Below are positions 56,633-64,000 of a DNA stretch of 64,000 nt, one piece after another. The stretch spans positions 620,001 to 684,000 of the forward strand of contig NZ_CP071249.1 in the NCBI RefSeq assembly GCF_024499055.1, written 5' to 3'. The number at the start of each line of letters is the position of its first letter. The first letter of the stretch is position 1. A model generated the notes under the pieces. It saw nothing but the letters and a program-made list of their open reading frames with translations. It was not told where the DNA came from and did no database searches. Source of the stretch: Turicibacter bilis (GTDB lineage Bacteria > Bacillota_I > Bacilli_A > MOL361 > Turicibacteraceae). The translations under genes were made by a program, and so were the position numbers.

Positions 56633-58540
56633 TTAATTGCCTAAATATAATCTAACTGTTCCACCTTCAATGGTACGTGAAAAGGCTGCTGGCTGTTGAG
56701 AAATAACTTTTGTCCCTTCACCGTGATATTCAATATTATACAGATAAGAAGATTCAATCTCTTTCGGCTCCTTCCCAACAAAATCTGGAACCGTTACATA
56801 TTTTGTATCTGTCCATAGATATTTTTTCTCAATTTGTTCTTCACGAGGTTCAACTCCGATATACGGTAGTGCCTCTGCTAAGATTGAACGGGCAATTGGG
56901 GCGGCAACAACTCCACCATACTGAACCGTGTTTTTCGGGTTATCAATTGCTACATAAACAACTAACTGAGGATCATCCATGGGTGCAATTCCAACGAACG
57001 AAAGAATATACTCTCCGCTAATATATGCTCCATCTTTTGCTTTTTGGGCTGTCCCTGTTTTACCTCCTACACGGTACCCATCAATATACGCACCCTTCCC
57101 ACTTCCTTGTGCACCAACCATTTCTAAGGCATAACGCATCGTTTCCGATGTTTCCTCAGAGATGACACGACGTTTGATGCTTGGCTCGCGTTCGTATAAT
57201 ACTTCATTCGTATAGGGATGCAACATTCGCTTCACAATATAAGGTTGCATTAAATTTCCACCATTTACAGCGGCACTCACTGCTGTTACTAATTGAATCG
57301 GTGTAACTGAGTTTCCTTGTCCGAATGATGAAGTCGCTAGCTCAACATTTCCAATGTTGTCTGGATTAAAGATAATTCCTTGAGATTCTCCTAACATATC
57401 GACACCCGTTTTTTCATTAAATCCATAAGCTCGAATGTACTCAAATAATTTCTCTTTCCCTAAACGTTGCCCAAGTTCAATAAATCCCGGGTTACATGAG
57501 TTCATAATGACTTCTAACATCGATTGATCACCGTGTCCACCAGCTTTCCAGTCACGAATACGTACTCCATCAACAATGGCATAACCAGGATCGAAAAAGC
57601 GATCTTCAAGCTTCATGACTCCTTCTTCTAACGCAGCAGAAAAAGTTACAATTTTGAAGGTTGAACCTGGCTCATACGTTGACCAAATTGGTAAATTTCG
57701 GTTAAAAATTTCTTGATCATAATCTTGATAGTTTTCAGGGTCATAGGTTGGCCGCGAGGCCATTGCTAAAATTTCACCTGTATTTGGGTCCATAATTATA
57801 CCTATCATTTGATCAGGATCATATTTAGCAACTGCATTATCAAACTCTCGCTCCAAGATTTCTTGTAAATGTAAGTCAATCGTCAGCTCAATATCCAATC
57901 CTCGCGAAGCGGGAGCATAATCATCTGAAAATTGTGGTAAAGAGTTCCCCTTGGCATCAGAAAAATATTTCCATACCCCGTTTTCTCCCATTAAGTAATC
58001 ATTATACACATACTCAAGACCAGTAATTCCTTGGTTATCGATTCCTGTAAATCCAATTGTTTGAGCTAATAAATTTCCATATGGATAGCTTCGTTTCACA
58101 TCATTCACCAGATATACCCCATCCAAATTAGCCTCTTGAATAGCTTGAACTTGCTCAAGTGAAAGTTTACGTCCTTCAGGCTGTATTCTTTCAATGGAAA
58201 CACCATGTGTGACATGCCTTTTCGCTTCTTCTACGCTTACTTCTAACACTTCAGCTAAGACTTCAGACGTTCTATCAACATCTGTGACTTGCTTTGGGAT
58301 GACAATCACAGATGGTGCCACCTCATTTTCAACAATTGCATCATGATTTCGATCATAAATAATACCACGTTGTCCTTCAATCGGTAAATTTCGTGACCAT
58401 AACGATTCGGCTCGGTCAACCAATGTCCCTGAATTAAAAATTTGCAAATACGCAAGTCGAATAAACAGTGCTATAAAATAAATTAAAATGATTGAGAGCA
58501 ATACGACTAATCGTCGTTGTATAACTCCTGACTGTTTCAT
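56633..58540 (-). CDS. spoVD: SpoVD-type penicillin-binding transpeptidase (one PASTA domain)
   Basis: Class B PBP, 635 residues: short cytoplasmic N-terminus, one membrane helix (about 11-33), dimerisation domain, and the transpeptidase domain with active site STFK (Ser near 293), SCN near 348 and KTGTAQ near 490. A single PASTA repeat closes the protein (about 575-635). B. subtilis SpoVD, needed for spore cortex, has this one-PASTA layout, whereas the adjacent division PBP has two. A terminator upstream separates it from that PBP, and a mother-cell promoter candidate precedes it. Confidence 0.9.
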   Translation of the reverse strand: MKQSGVIQRRLVVLLSIILIYFIALFIRLAYLQIFNSGTLVDRAESLWSRNLPIEGQRGIIYDRNHDAIVENEVAPSVIVIPKQVTDVDRTSEVLAEVLEVSVEEAKRHVTHGVSIERIQPEGRKLSLEQVQAIQEANLDGVYLVNDVKRSYPYGNLLAQTIGFTGIDNQGITGLEYVYNDYLMGENGVWKYFSDAKGNSLPQFSDDYAPASRGLDIELTIDLHLQEILEREFDNAVAKYDPDQMIGIIMDPNTGEILAMASRPTYDPENYQDYDQEIFNRNLPIWSTYEPGSTFKIVTFSAALEEGVMKLEDRFFDPGYAIVDGVRIRDWKAGGHGDQSMLEVIMNSCNPGFIELGQRLGKEKLFEYIRAYGFNEKTGVDMLGESQGIIFNPDNIGNVELATSSFGQGNSVTPIQLVTAVSAAVNGGNLMQPYIVKRMLHPYTNEVLYEREPSIKRRVISEETSETMRYALEMVGAQGSGKGAYIDGYRVGGKTGTAQKAKDGAYISGEYILSFVGIAPMDDPQLVVYVAIDNPKNTVQYGGVVAAPIARSILAEALPYIGVEPREEQIEKKYLWTDTKYVTVPDFVGKEPKEIESSYLYNIEYHGEGTKVISQQPAAFSRTIEGGTVRLYLGN

Positions 58541-58602
58541 CTCTTATCCCCCTTATTGAATTGAATTAAGATTCGTTTATTACCTCTTCTACATCCATAG
58601 TA

Positions 58603-58631
58603 AATATATGAGTGCACGCTTGAGTAAATAC
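58603..58631 (-). promoter_or_regulatory. candidate sigma-E promoter of spoVD-murE-mraY-murD
   Basis: Minus strand: GTATTTA (58625-58631), 14-base spacer, CATATATT (58603-58610), resembling sigma-E -35 and -10 patterns. A related CATATACATT lies upstream of the SEDS gene. Weak evidence. Confidence 0.35.
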
Positions 58632-58750
58632 ATAATCCTTCACTTCAAATCCCTTTTATTCAAATTTATTACACTTATTTACTCTTTATGAAAACTATTT
58701 TTACTTCATGTGATGAATCTAGACTCATCTACTGCTCTCTATGTAAACAA

Positions 58751-58794
58751 AAAAAAGACCTAATTGCTCCGATATAGCAATTAGGTCTTTTTTT
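58751..58794 (-). terminator. terminator between the division PBP and spoVD
   Basis: About 18-bp perfect stem (AAAAAAGACCTAATTGCT with its complement), 7-base loop and T-run on the minus strand. Confidence 0.92.
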
Positions 58795-58796
58795 AT

Positions 58797-61004
58797 TTAT
58801 TGAGAACCTTCATCTTTGGATTCAGTTGTTAAATCTTCAGGTTGTATCTGAACTTCTTGCAAGTTAAGTTTTTCATTAATTTGAGTTAAATCTTTCGTTA
58901 ACGTCAGCGTTATTCCAATTGGATTTGTCAACAACTGTCCTTGTTGAATAGATTGTTCCAACACATATCCTTCTCCCATGTACTCGACCTGTAATCCTGT
59001 TAACATCGCAAACTGAACCACTTCATCTTTCGTCCACCCAGTAAAATTAGGTAAGGCATATGTTTTTGAGGTTTGAATAAACACCTTGCTTCCAACACTA
59101 ACAGAAGACATTGCTTTTGGAGATTGAGCAAATATTTGCGTTCCATCCCCAATAATAATTGGTGTTAATCCTGCCTCTTCAATTTTTAGAACGGCTTCCT
59201 CGATTGATTCATTAATAATCTGTGGAACTTCTGTATTTTGATAAACATCAGCAATATCCACGACTGGTGTTTTTTCAGCTCCTAAATAGACTAACGAATT
59301 TTGCATAACAAAGCGATAAATTTGTCCTAATTGATCATGTCCACCTGTTTCAGGTCGTTTCATTGCAACATACATCACCAATTCCGGATCTTCAGCTGGA
59401 GCAAATCCGATATAACTATACAGATACTCATTGGCTAAGTAACCATTGGCTCCATCTGCAATCTGAGCTGTTCCAGTCTTCCCACCACTTGTAAAACCAT
59501 TTAAACTATACGCAAGTCGCCCAGAACCGGTTTTATTTGAAGTAACACCAACCATTAACTGCTTTACCTGTTCAGCCGTTTGAGCGGTAATTGGTGTTTC
59601 TCCCAGTTCTGCTTTAAATTCATAAATCATTTCCTCAGTATTTGAATCATAGACTTGTGAAATCAATTGAGGTTTAATAATTTGCCCACCATTTAAAATA
59701 GCTGAAATAGCTTGAATATGCTGAATGGGAGTCGTTAAAATCCCTTGTCCAAATCCAGCCGTCATTTTTTGTGTTAAATCCCAATCTGTTGGCAATGTTC
59801 CAGCACTTTCTGATGGAAGTGGTAATCCTACCTGACTTCCAAATCCAAACGCTTCTAAATATTCAATATATTTATCCGGACTAATCCAATTCGTTAACAT
59901 ATCAATAATCGCAGTATTTGAGGAACGATAAAATCCTTCATCATAAGTGATTGTTCCCCAAGTTGTATTATAGTCTCGAATCGTTGATCCATTAACTAAG
60001 CGAGATCCTGACTCATAAAACTGACTCCCTGAATACTTTCCTTCATTAATCGCTGCTGCATAAGTATAAATTTTCATCGTCGATCCCGGTTCAAATGGTT
60101 CAGAGACAACTGGATTATTATAATTCTCAATATCTCTAATGTTAGGATCAAAACTCGAACGACTTCCCATCGCCAAAATTTCACCCGTTTTTGGATTAGC
60201 CACAACAGCTACTAAACTTTCAGGATTAGCTTGTTCCCAAACTTTATTCATCGCTTCCTCTAAAAAAGTCTGAATCGTTGAATCAAGTGTCAAATAAAAA
60301 TCATAACCATGTTTTACTGGTTGAATCACATATTCTTTTTTATTGGGCTGTAAATAACCTTTTTTATCTTTAATATATTGGATAACTCCATCTTTTCCAG
60401 CTAAATATTCATCTAAATAAAGTTCTAATCCCATTTCACCCTTTAAGACATTTGTTTCTTCATTTAGCTTCGTATAACCTAGCGTATGCGAAGCGAAAAT
60501 ACCATTTGGATAAAATCGCTTAGTATTTTGTCGGAATCCAATTCCACTTAATCCTAATTGATCAATTTTTTCTTTTTCTAAATAGGTTAACTGTCGCCCT
60601 GCTGTCCCAAACTCTACTTGATAAGCATCTTTCGATAAAATTTCAACAATTTCTTCTTTTGACAAATCAATAACTGTACTTAATTTCTCTGCTGTCTCAT
60701 CAATATCCTCAACCACGTCACCATACTCTTCGTATAAATTGGCGTATAAGGTATATGAAGTTAATTGTTCTGCTAAAGCATTTCCATCACGATCATATAA
60801 AGTGCCACGTCTTCCTGTTACAACTTCCTCGACTAAATATTTTTCAAGAGCAAATTCATATAAATCCGTCCCTCTTGTTTGTCCCGTTACCGCAATTTTA
60901 ACAAAACAACCAGCTACATATAAAAATAGCACTCCAAAAAAAGCTGTCGTTATGAACAGTGTCCATCTCCCCAAGTTATTTAATTGTTGTTTCTTTCGTT
61001 TCAC
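58797..61004 (-). CDS. pbpB: division penicillin-binding protein (PbpB/FtsI-type, two PASTA domains)
   Basis: Septal transpeptidase, 735 residues. One membrane helix (about 15-38), dimerisation domain, and transpeptidase motifs STMK (Ser near 308), SSN near 365 and KTGTAQ near 506, followed by two PASTA repeats (about 585-710) and an acidic tail. Starts at a GTG after GAGG. Downstream of ftsL as in B. subtilis; separate from spoVD because of the strong terminator. Confidence 0.95.
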   Translation of the reverse strand: MKRKKQQLNNLGRWTLFITTAFFGVLFLYVAGCFVKIAVTGQTRGTDLYEFALEKYLVEEVVTGRRGTLYDRDGNALAEQLTSYTLYANLYEEYGDVVEDIDETAEKLSTVIDLSKEEIVEILSKDAYQVEFGTAGRQLTYLEKEKIDQLGLSGIGFRQNTKRFYPNGIFASHTLGYTKLNEETNVLKGEMGLELYLDEYLAGKDGVIQYIKDKKGYLQPNKKEYVIQPVKHGYDFYLTLDSTIQTFLEEAMNKVWEQANPESLVAVVANPKTGEILAMGSRSSFDPNIRDIENYNNPVVSEPFEPGSTMKIYTYAAAINEGKYSGSQFYESGSRLVNGSTIRDYNTTWGTITYDEGFYRSSNTAIIDMLTNWISPDKYIEYLEAFGFGSQVGLPLPSESAGTLPTDWDLTQKMTAGFGQGILTTPIQHIQAISAILNGGQIIKPQLISQVYDSNTEEMIYEFKAELGETPITAQTAEQVKQLMVGVTSNKTGSGRLAYSLNGFTSGGKTGTAQIADGANGYLANEYLYSYIGFAPAEDPELVMYVAMKRPETGGHDQLGQIYRFVMQNSLVYLGAEKTPVVDIADVYQNTEVPQIINESIEEAVLKIEEAGLTPIIIGDGTQIFAQSPKAMSSVSVGSKVFIQTSKTYALPNFTGWTKDEVVQFAMLTGLQVEYMGEGYVLEQSIQQGQLLTNPIGITLTLTKDLTQINEKLNLQEVQIQPEDLTTESKDEGSQ

Positions 61005-61065
61005 CTACATCAACCTCACAACTCATTCTCTTTCTTGATGTTAAAAATACGGAGAGTAACCGAAG

Positions 61066-61419
61066 TTACTCTCCAATCGTAATCGTATTCTCATAAGTTG
61101 AAAGACCATTTTCTTTCGCAATTTCCATCGCACGTGAATAGGTCGATAATTCTGAAATTTTTGAATATAACTCTTCATTTACGACCACTTGTTGGTCAAT
61201 TTCAAGTTTCTTTCTCTCTACCTGATAATGAAGCTCATTAATTTGAGCATCTAAATACAGTTGTCCAATTAAAAGAAGAAATACTCCTACGACTGTCATC
61301 CCTACTAATCCTTGTAGTGAGTATAATCCTTTTTTCTTCGCTTTTCGTTTTTGAGTTGGTTTAACCGTTCTTCTTTGAAGCGGCTGTTGCTGTTCAACCT
61401 GTCTTTTTAATGGACTCAT
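61066..61419 (-). CDS. ftsL: cell division protein FtsL
   Basis: Short bitopic division protein, 117 residues: basic cytoplasmic N-terminus (RTVKPTQKRKAKKK), one membrane helix (about 33-55) and an extracellular coiled coil (about 57-110). Forms a complex with DivIB and DivIC. Position between rsmH and the PBP is diagnostic; sequence alone would be weak. Confidence 0.9.
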   Translation of the reverse strand: MSPLKRQVEQQQPLQRRTVKPTQKRKAKKKGLYSLQGLVGMTVVGVFLLLIGQLYLDAQINELHYQVERKKLEIDQQVVVNEELYSKISELSTYSRAMEIAKENGLSTYENTITIGE

Positions 61420-61436
61420 CTATTTTCCCCCTTATC

Positions 61437-62369
61437 CTATTTTAACTTCATTGCTACCCTTAATTTAGCAGAATGCGAGCGATTATTCTCTGCTAATTCC
61501 CCTTCGTCAGCAACGATCGGCTTACGTGTAATGACCTTAAATTCTGGCTGGAATTCCTCAGGAATAATTGGTAATCCACGTGGAATATCTTTCGCTTCAC
61601 TTCTCTTTTTGAACATATGTTTACAAATTCGATCTTCTAATGAATGGAAAGTGATAACCGCAACACGCCCATTAATCGCAAGCATATCCATGGCATCCTT
61701 TAGAGCATATTCGAATACTTTGAGTTCATCATTTACTGCAATACGTAATGCTTGGAAGGTACGTTTAGCAGGATGTCCACCTTTTCGACGCGCAGGTGCA
61801 GGAATCGCAGATTTAATGATTTCAACCAATTCAAATGTCGTTTCAATTGGCTGCTTTTCACGATAGCGCTCAATAGCACGTGCAATCTGTTTTGAAAACT
61901 TCTCATCACTATAAACACGGAAAATAAATTCTAAATCTTTATATTCCCACTCATTAACAATTTCATAAGCTGATAATTCGGCTTCTTGATCCATACGCAT
62001 ATCTAATTTTGCATCATGGTTATAACTAAATCCACGCTCTGGTGTATCAAATTGTGGAGATGAAACACCTAAATCAAAAATAATTCCATCAATTTTTTCA
62101 ACTCCTCGTGCATTTAACTCGTCCTTCAAATGAACAAAATTACTTTTAATAATCGTGAAATTATTTCCAATCGCTTGTAGACGTTTCGTTGCATTTTCAA
62201 TAGCAAATGTATCTTGATCAAATGAATACAAATGCCCAGTCGTTAGTCGTTTTAAAATCTCGCTACTGTGGCCTCCTCCACCTAATGTGCAATCAACGTA
62301 AATTCCATCTTCTTTGATGTCTAAATTTTCAATTGATTCATGAAGTAATACTGAGTAGTGATTAAACAT
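61437..62369 (-). CDS. rsmH: 16S rRNA m4C1402 methyltransferase RsmH
   Basis: Methylates N4 of C1402 in 16S rRNA. 310 residues: SAM motif [15 protein letters not shown] near 25, [24 protein letters not shown]-type loop near 95-120, [14 protein letters not shown] near 205 and [17 protein letters not shown] near 238. ATG after AGGAGG. It normally follows mraZ at the head of the cluster; no mraZ is present upstream here. Confidence 0.96.
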   Translation of the reverse strand: MFNHYSVLLHESIENLDIKEDGIYVDCTLGGGGHSSEILKRLTTGHLYSFDQDTFAIENATKRLQAIGNNFTIIKSNFVHLKDELNARGVEKIDGIIFDLGVSSPQFDTPERGFSYNHDAKLDMRMDQEAELSAYEIVNEWEYKDLEFIFRVYSDEKFSKQIARAIERYREKQPIETTFELVEIIKSAIPAPARRKGGHPAKRTFQALRIAVNDELKVFEYALKDAMDMLAINGRVAVITFHSLEDRICKHMFKKRSEAKDIPRGLPIIPEEFQPEFKVITRKPIVADEGELAENNRSHSAKLRVAMKLK

Positions 62370-62721
62370 GGTTGAAACCTCCTATAAATCAACTCTTATA
62401 TCAGTGATATATCAAGTTCTGTTTCTTTAATTTATCGATTATAACTAAATGACCTATCTACGATGAATAGGTAACATTCTTTCGTATCATCAGCAAAAAG
62501 TGTGTTTATCATGCATCCTCAACAAATATCTATTAATCTAATAATAAAACTATAAATGATGGCTTATATATCCACTTTTCACCACTAATTATACATTATC
62601 TCCATTGCATTTGAAATAAATTTGAAATGATTTATACAAAAAAATTCTAATGTTCCATCTTCTTTCATATAATGATCATTTAACTTTAAAAAAAGCTCCC
62701 CAAAAATTGGGAAGCTTTTTT
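62370..62721. other. 352-base spacer before rsmH, no mraZ
   Basis: Holds the leader of the dcw genes and, at 62688-62721, the engB terminator. A TATAAT on the minus strand (TTATAATCG, about 62440-62450) may be the rsmH promoter with a weak -35. A perfect 15-base palindrome TATATCA-G-TGATATA (62397-62411) lies between it and the rsmH start. No mraZ or other frame was found. Confidence 0.6.
62688..62721 (-). terminator. lon-engB terminator
   Basis: AAGCTTCCC/GGGGAGCTT hairpin (one bulge) with T-run on the minus strand, abutting the engB stop. Confidence 0.85.
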
Positions 62722-63348
62722 CTATTCCTCTTCAAGCGCCATTTCAGCTAGTACTTCATGATATTGTTTGATTAAATCTTCAAAAATCTCTAATACTTCT
62801 TCACGTCCTTCATGTGTTTCAGAAGAATAAGCAACAAACACATCATTTTCATCAAAATCAAGGGTTTCCTTAATTAATTTTTCTTGTTTTTTATGTTGGC
62901 TGCGATTAACTTTATCTTTTTTTGTTCCAATCACTAAAGTTGGAATCTCATAGTATTTATATAAACTATACATCGCAATATCTTCTTGAGTCGGTTTATG
63001 ACGGTAATCTACTAGCAAAACACCTAAGATTAGCTCATCACGTTCGACTAGATACTCTTCAATCATACGTCCAAATGACTCTTTTAATGAACGATTAACT
63101 TTTGCATATCCATAACCAGGAACATCAACTAAATACATCATATCATTAATGTTATAGAAATTTAATGTCTGAGTTTTCCCTGGACGACTTGATACACGCG
63201 CTAATTGTTTGCGATTTGTTAATGAGTTAATGAAAGAGGACTTTCCTACATTCGAACGCCCTGCGAAAATCATCTCTGGTAATCCGTCCGTTGGATAGTG
63301 TTCCGCACGAACACAACTTTTTACATATTCTGCTTTATTAATTTGCAT
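62722..63348 (-). CDS. engB: ribosome-biogenesis GTPase EngB (YsxC)
   Basis: TRAFAC GTPase for 50S assembly. 208 residues: G1 GRSNVGKSSF near 31, G3 DVPGYGYA near 75, G4 GTKKDKV near 137 and G5 SSETHEG-type loop near 178. It follows lon by 12 bases, the conserved lonA-ysxC order. Confidence 0.95.
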   Translation of the reverse strand: MQINKAEYVKSCVRAEHYPTDGLPEMIFAGRSNVGKSSFINSLTNRKQLARVSSRPGKTQTLNFYNINDMMYLVDVPGYGYAKVNRSLKESFGRMIEEYLVERDELILGVLLVDYRHKPTQEDIAMYSLYKYYEIPTLVIGTKKDKVNRSQHKKQEKLIKETLDFDENDVFVAYSSETHEGREEVLEIFEDLIKQYHEVLAEMALEEE

Positions 63349-63360
63349 ATAATCAACACC

Positions 63361-64000
63361 TTATCGTAATGCCTGCTGTAATACTTCATCAATTGTTGAA
63401 ACTGGGATAAATGTGATATCTTCTTTCACACTTTGTGGGATATCATCTAGATCTTTTTCGTTATCTTTTGGCATAATAACAACTTTTAATCCCGCACGAT
63501 GAGCCGAAATTGATTTTTCTTTTAATCCACCAATTGGTAACACGCGGCCACGTAATGTTACTTCACCTGTCATCCCAACTTCACGCTTAACAGATTTTTT
63601 CGCTAATGCTGAGACAAGAGCTGTTGTCATCGTTACCCCAGCAGATGGGCCATCTTTTGGAGTTGCTCCTTCTGGAACATGGATATGAATATCATGATCT
63701 TTAAACATTAATGGATCAATTCCGAAACGTTCTGCATTCGCACGAACATAACTAATCGCTGTTTGTGCAGATTCTTTCATCACATCTCCCAATTTACCTG
63801 TTAAAACCATTTTCCCAGTTCCTTTATAATACGTCACTTCGACTGGTAAAATATCACCACCAAATTGTGTATAAGCTAATCCAGTTACCACTCCAATTTG
63901 GTCTTCTTGTTCCACTAATCCATGAGTAAACTTATGTTTACCAAGTAATGAAACAAGCACTTCTGAGTTGACATGAACAGTTTCTAACTTTTCAGTCAAT
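63361..64000 (-). CDS. lon: Lon protease, C-terminal part (gene cut by window edge)
   Basis: The last 212 residues of an ATP-dependent Lon protease: the proteolytic domain with catalytic Ser in PKDGPSAGVTMTTALVSALA and Lys in LKEKSISAHRAG. The 5' part lies beyond base 64000. Followed by engB. Confidence 0.95.
   Translation of the reverse strand, partial: LTEKLETVHVNSEVLVSLLGKHKFTHGLVEQEDQIGVVTGLAYTQFGGDILPVEVTYYKGTGKMVLTGKLGDVMKESAQTAISYVRANAERFGIDPLMFKDHDIHIHVPEGATPKDGPSAGVTMTTALVSALAKKSVKREVGMTGEVTLRGRVLPIGGLKEKSISAHRAGLKVVIMPKDNEKDLDDIPQSVKEDITFIPVSTIDEVLQQALR

Overview
The window is a stretch of chromosome from a low-G+C, endospore-forming member of the Bacillota (Firmicutes). The evidence is AT-rich DNA, strong GGAGG-type ribosome binding sites, T-box, L-box and CIRCE regulation, and a set of sporulation genes: gpr, spoIIIAC-AH, spoIIGA-sigE-sigG, spoVD and ylmC/ymxH. 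My best guess is Turicibacter or a close relative, from overall gene content and order; that is inference, not proof. I see no rRNA, tRNA, CRISPR array, phage or insertion sequence. Most genes lie on the minus strand, and the window is essentially core genome with several local rearrangements.

Layout. 1-7 kb: germination protease gpr, an EamA exporter, the dipeptidase pepD, a PspC protein, a nicotinamidase-like hydrolase with nicotinate phosphoribosyltransferase (NAD salvage), and rpsT. 7-11.3 kb: a spoIIIA operon that starts at spoIIIAC (no spoIIIAA or spoIIIAB), next to efp. 11.5-18.7 kb: a rhodanese, yqeY, rpsU, a FemABX-type aminoacyltransferase, a first MurE, mtaB, rsmE and prmA. 18.9-24.1 kb: the heat-shock operon hrcA-grpE-dnaK-dnaJ with two CIRCE operators, and trxA. 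24.3-27 kb: an amino-acid ABC importer behind a lysine riboswitch. 27-36.4 kb: mutS2, rnhC, a rhomboid protease, an RluD-type synthase, lspA, a dCMP-deaminase-like gene, a DUF4097 protein and a decayed HAAS-domain gene. 36.5-45.2 kb: ileS (T-box controlled), divIVA, ylmH, yggT, sepF, yggS, ylmC, sigG, sigE and spoIIGA. 45.4-62.4 kb: the division and cell-wall (dcw) cluster ftsZ, ftsA, divIB, murB, murG, an inverted ftsW/spoVE, murD, mraY, a second MurE, spoVD, a division PBP, ftsL and rsmH. 62.7-64 kb: engB and the 3' end of lon.

How the genes work together. The dcw cluster makes lipid II (MurB, MurE, MurD, MraY, MurG) and polymerises it at the septum under FtsZ, FtsA, SepF, DivIB and FtsL. 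The same region holds the sporulation switch: SpoIIGA processes pro-sigma-E in the mother cell, and sigma-G acts in the forespore. Sigma-E would then drive spoIIIAC-AH (the channel joining the two cells) and spoVD (cortex). A second MurE with a different substrate motif, near a FemABX ligase, suggests that the peptidoglycan stem peptide or bridge may vary.

The most interesting points are the missing spoIIIAA/AB pair, an apparent AUU or AUC start codon for spoIIIAD, the two unlike MurE proteins, the inverted SEDS gene inside the dcw cluster, a spoIIG promoter with an over-long 21-bp spacer, and the decayed HAAS gene beside DUF4097. I found no clearly new multi-gene system.
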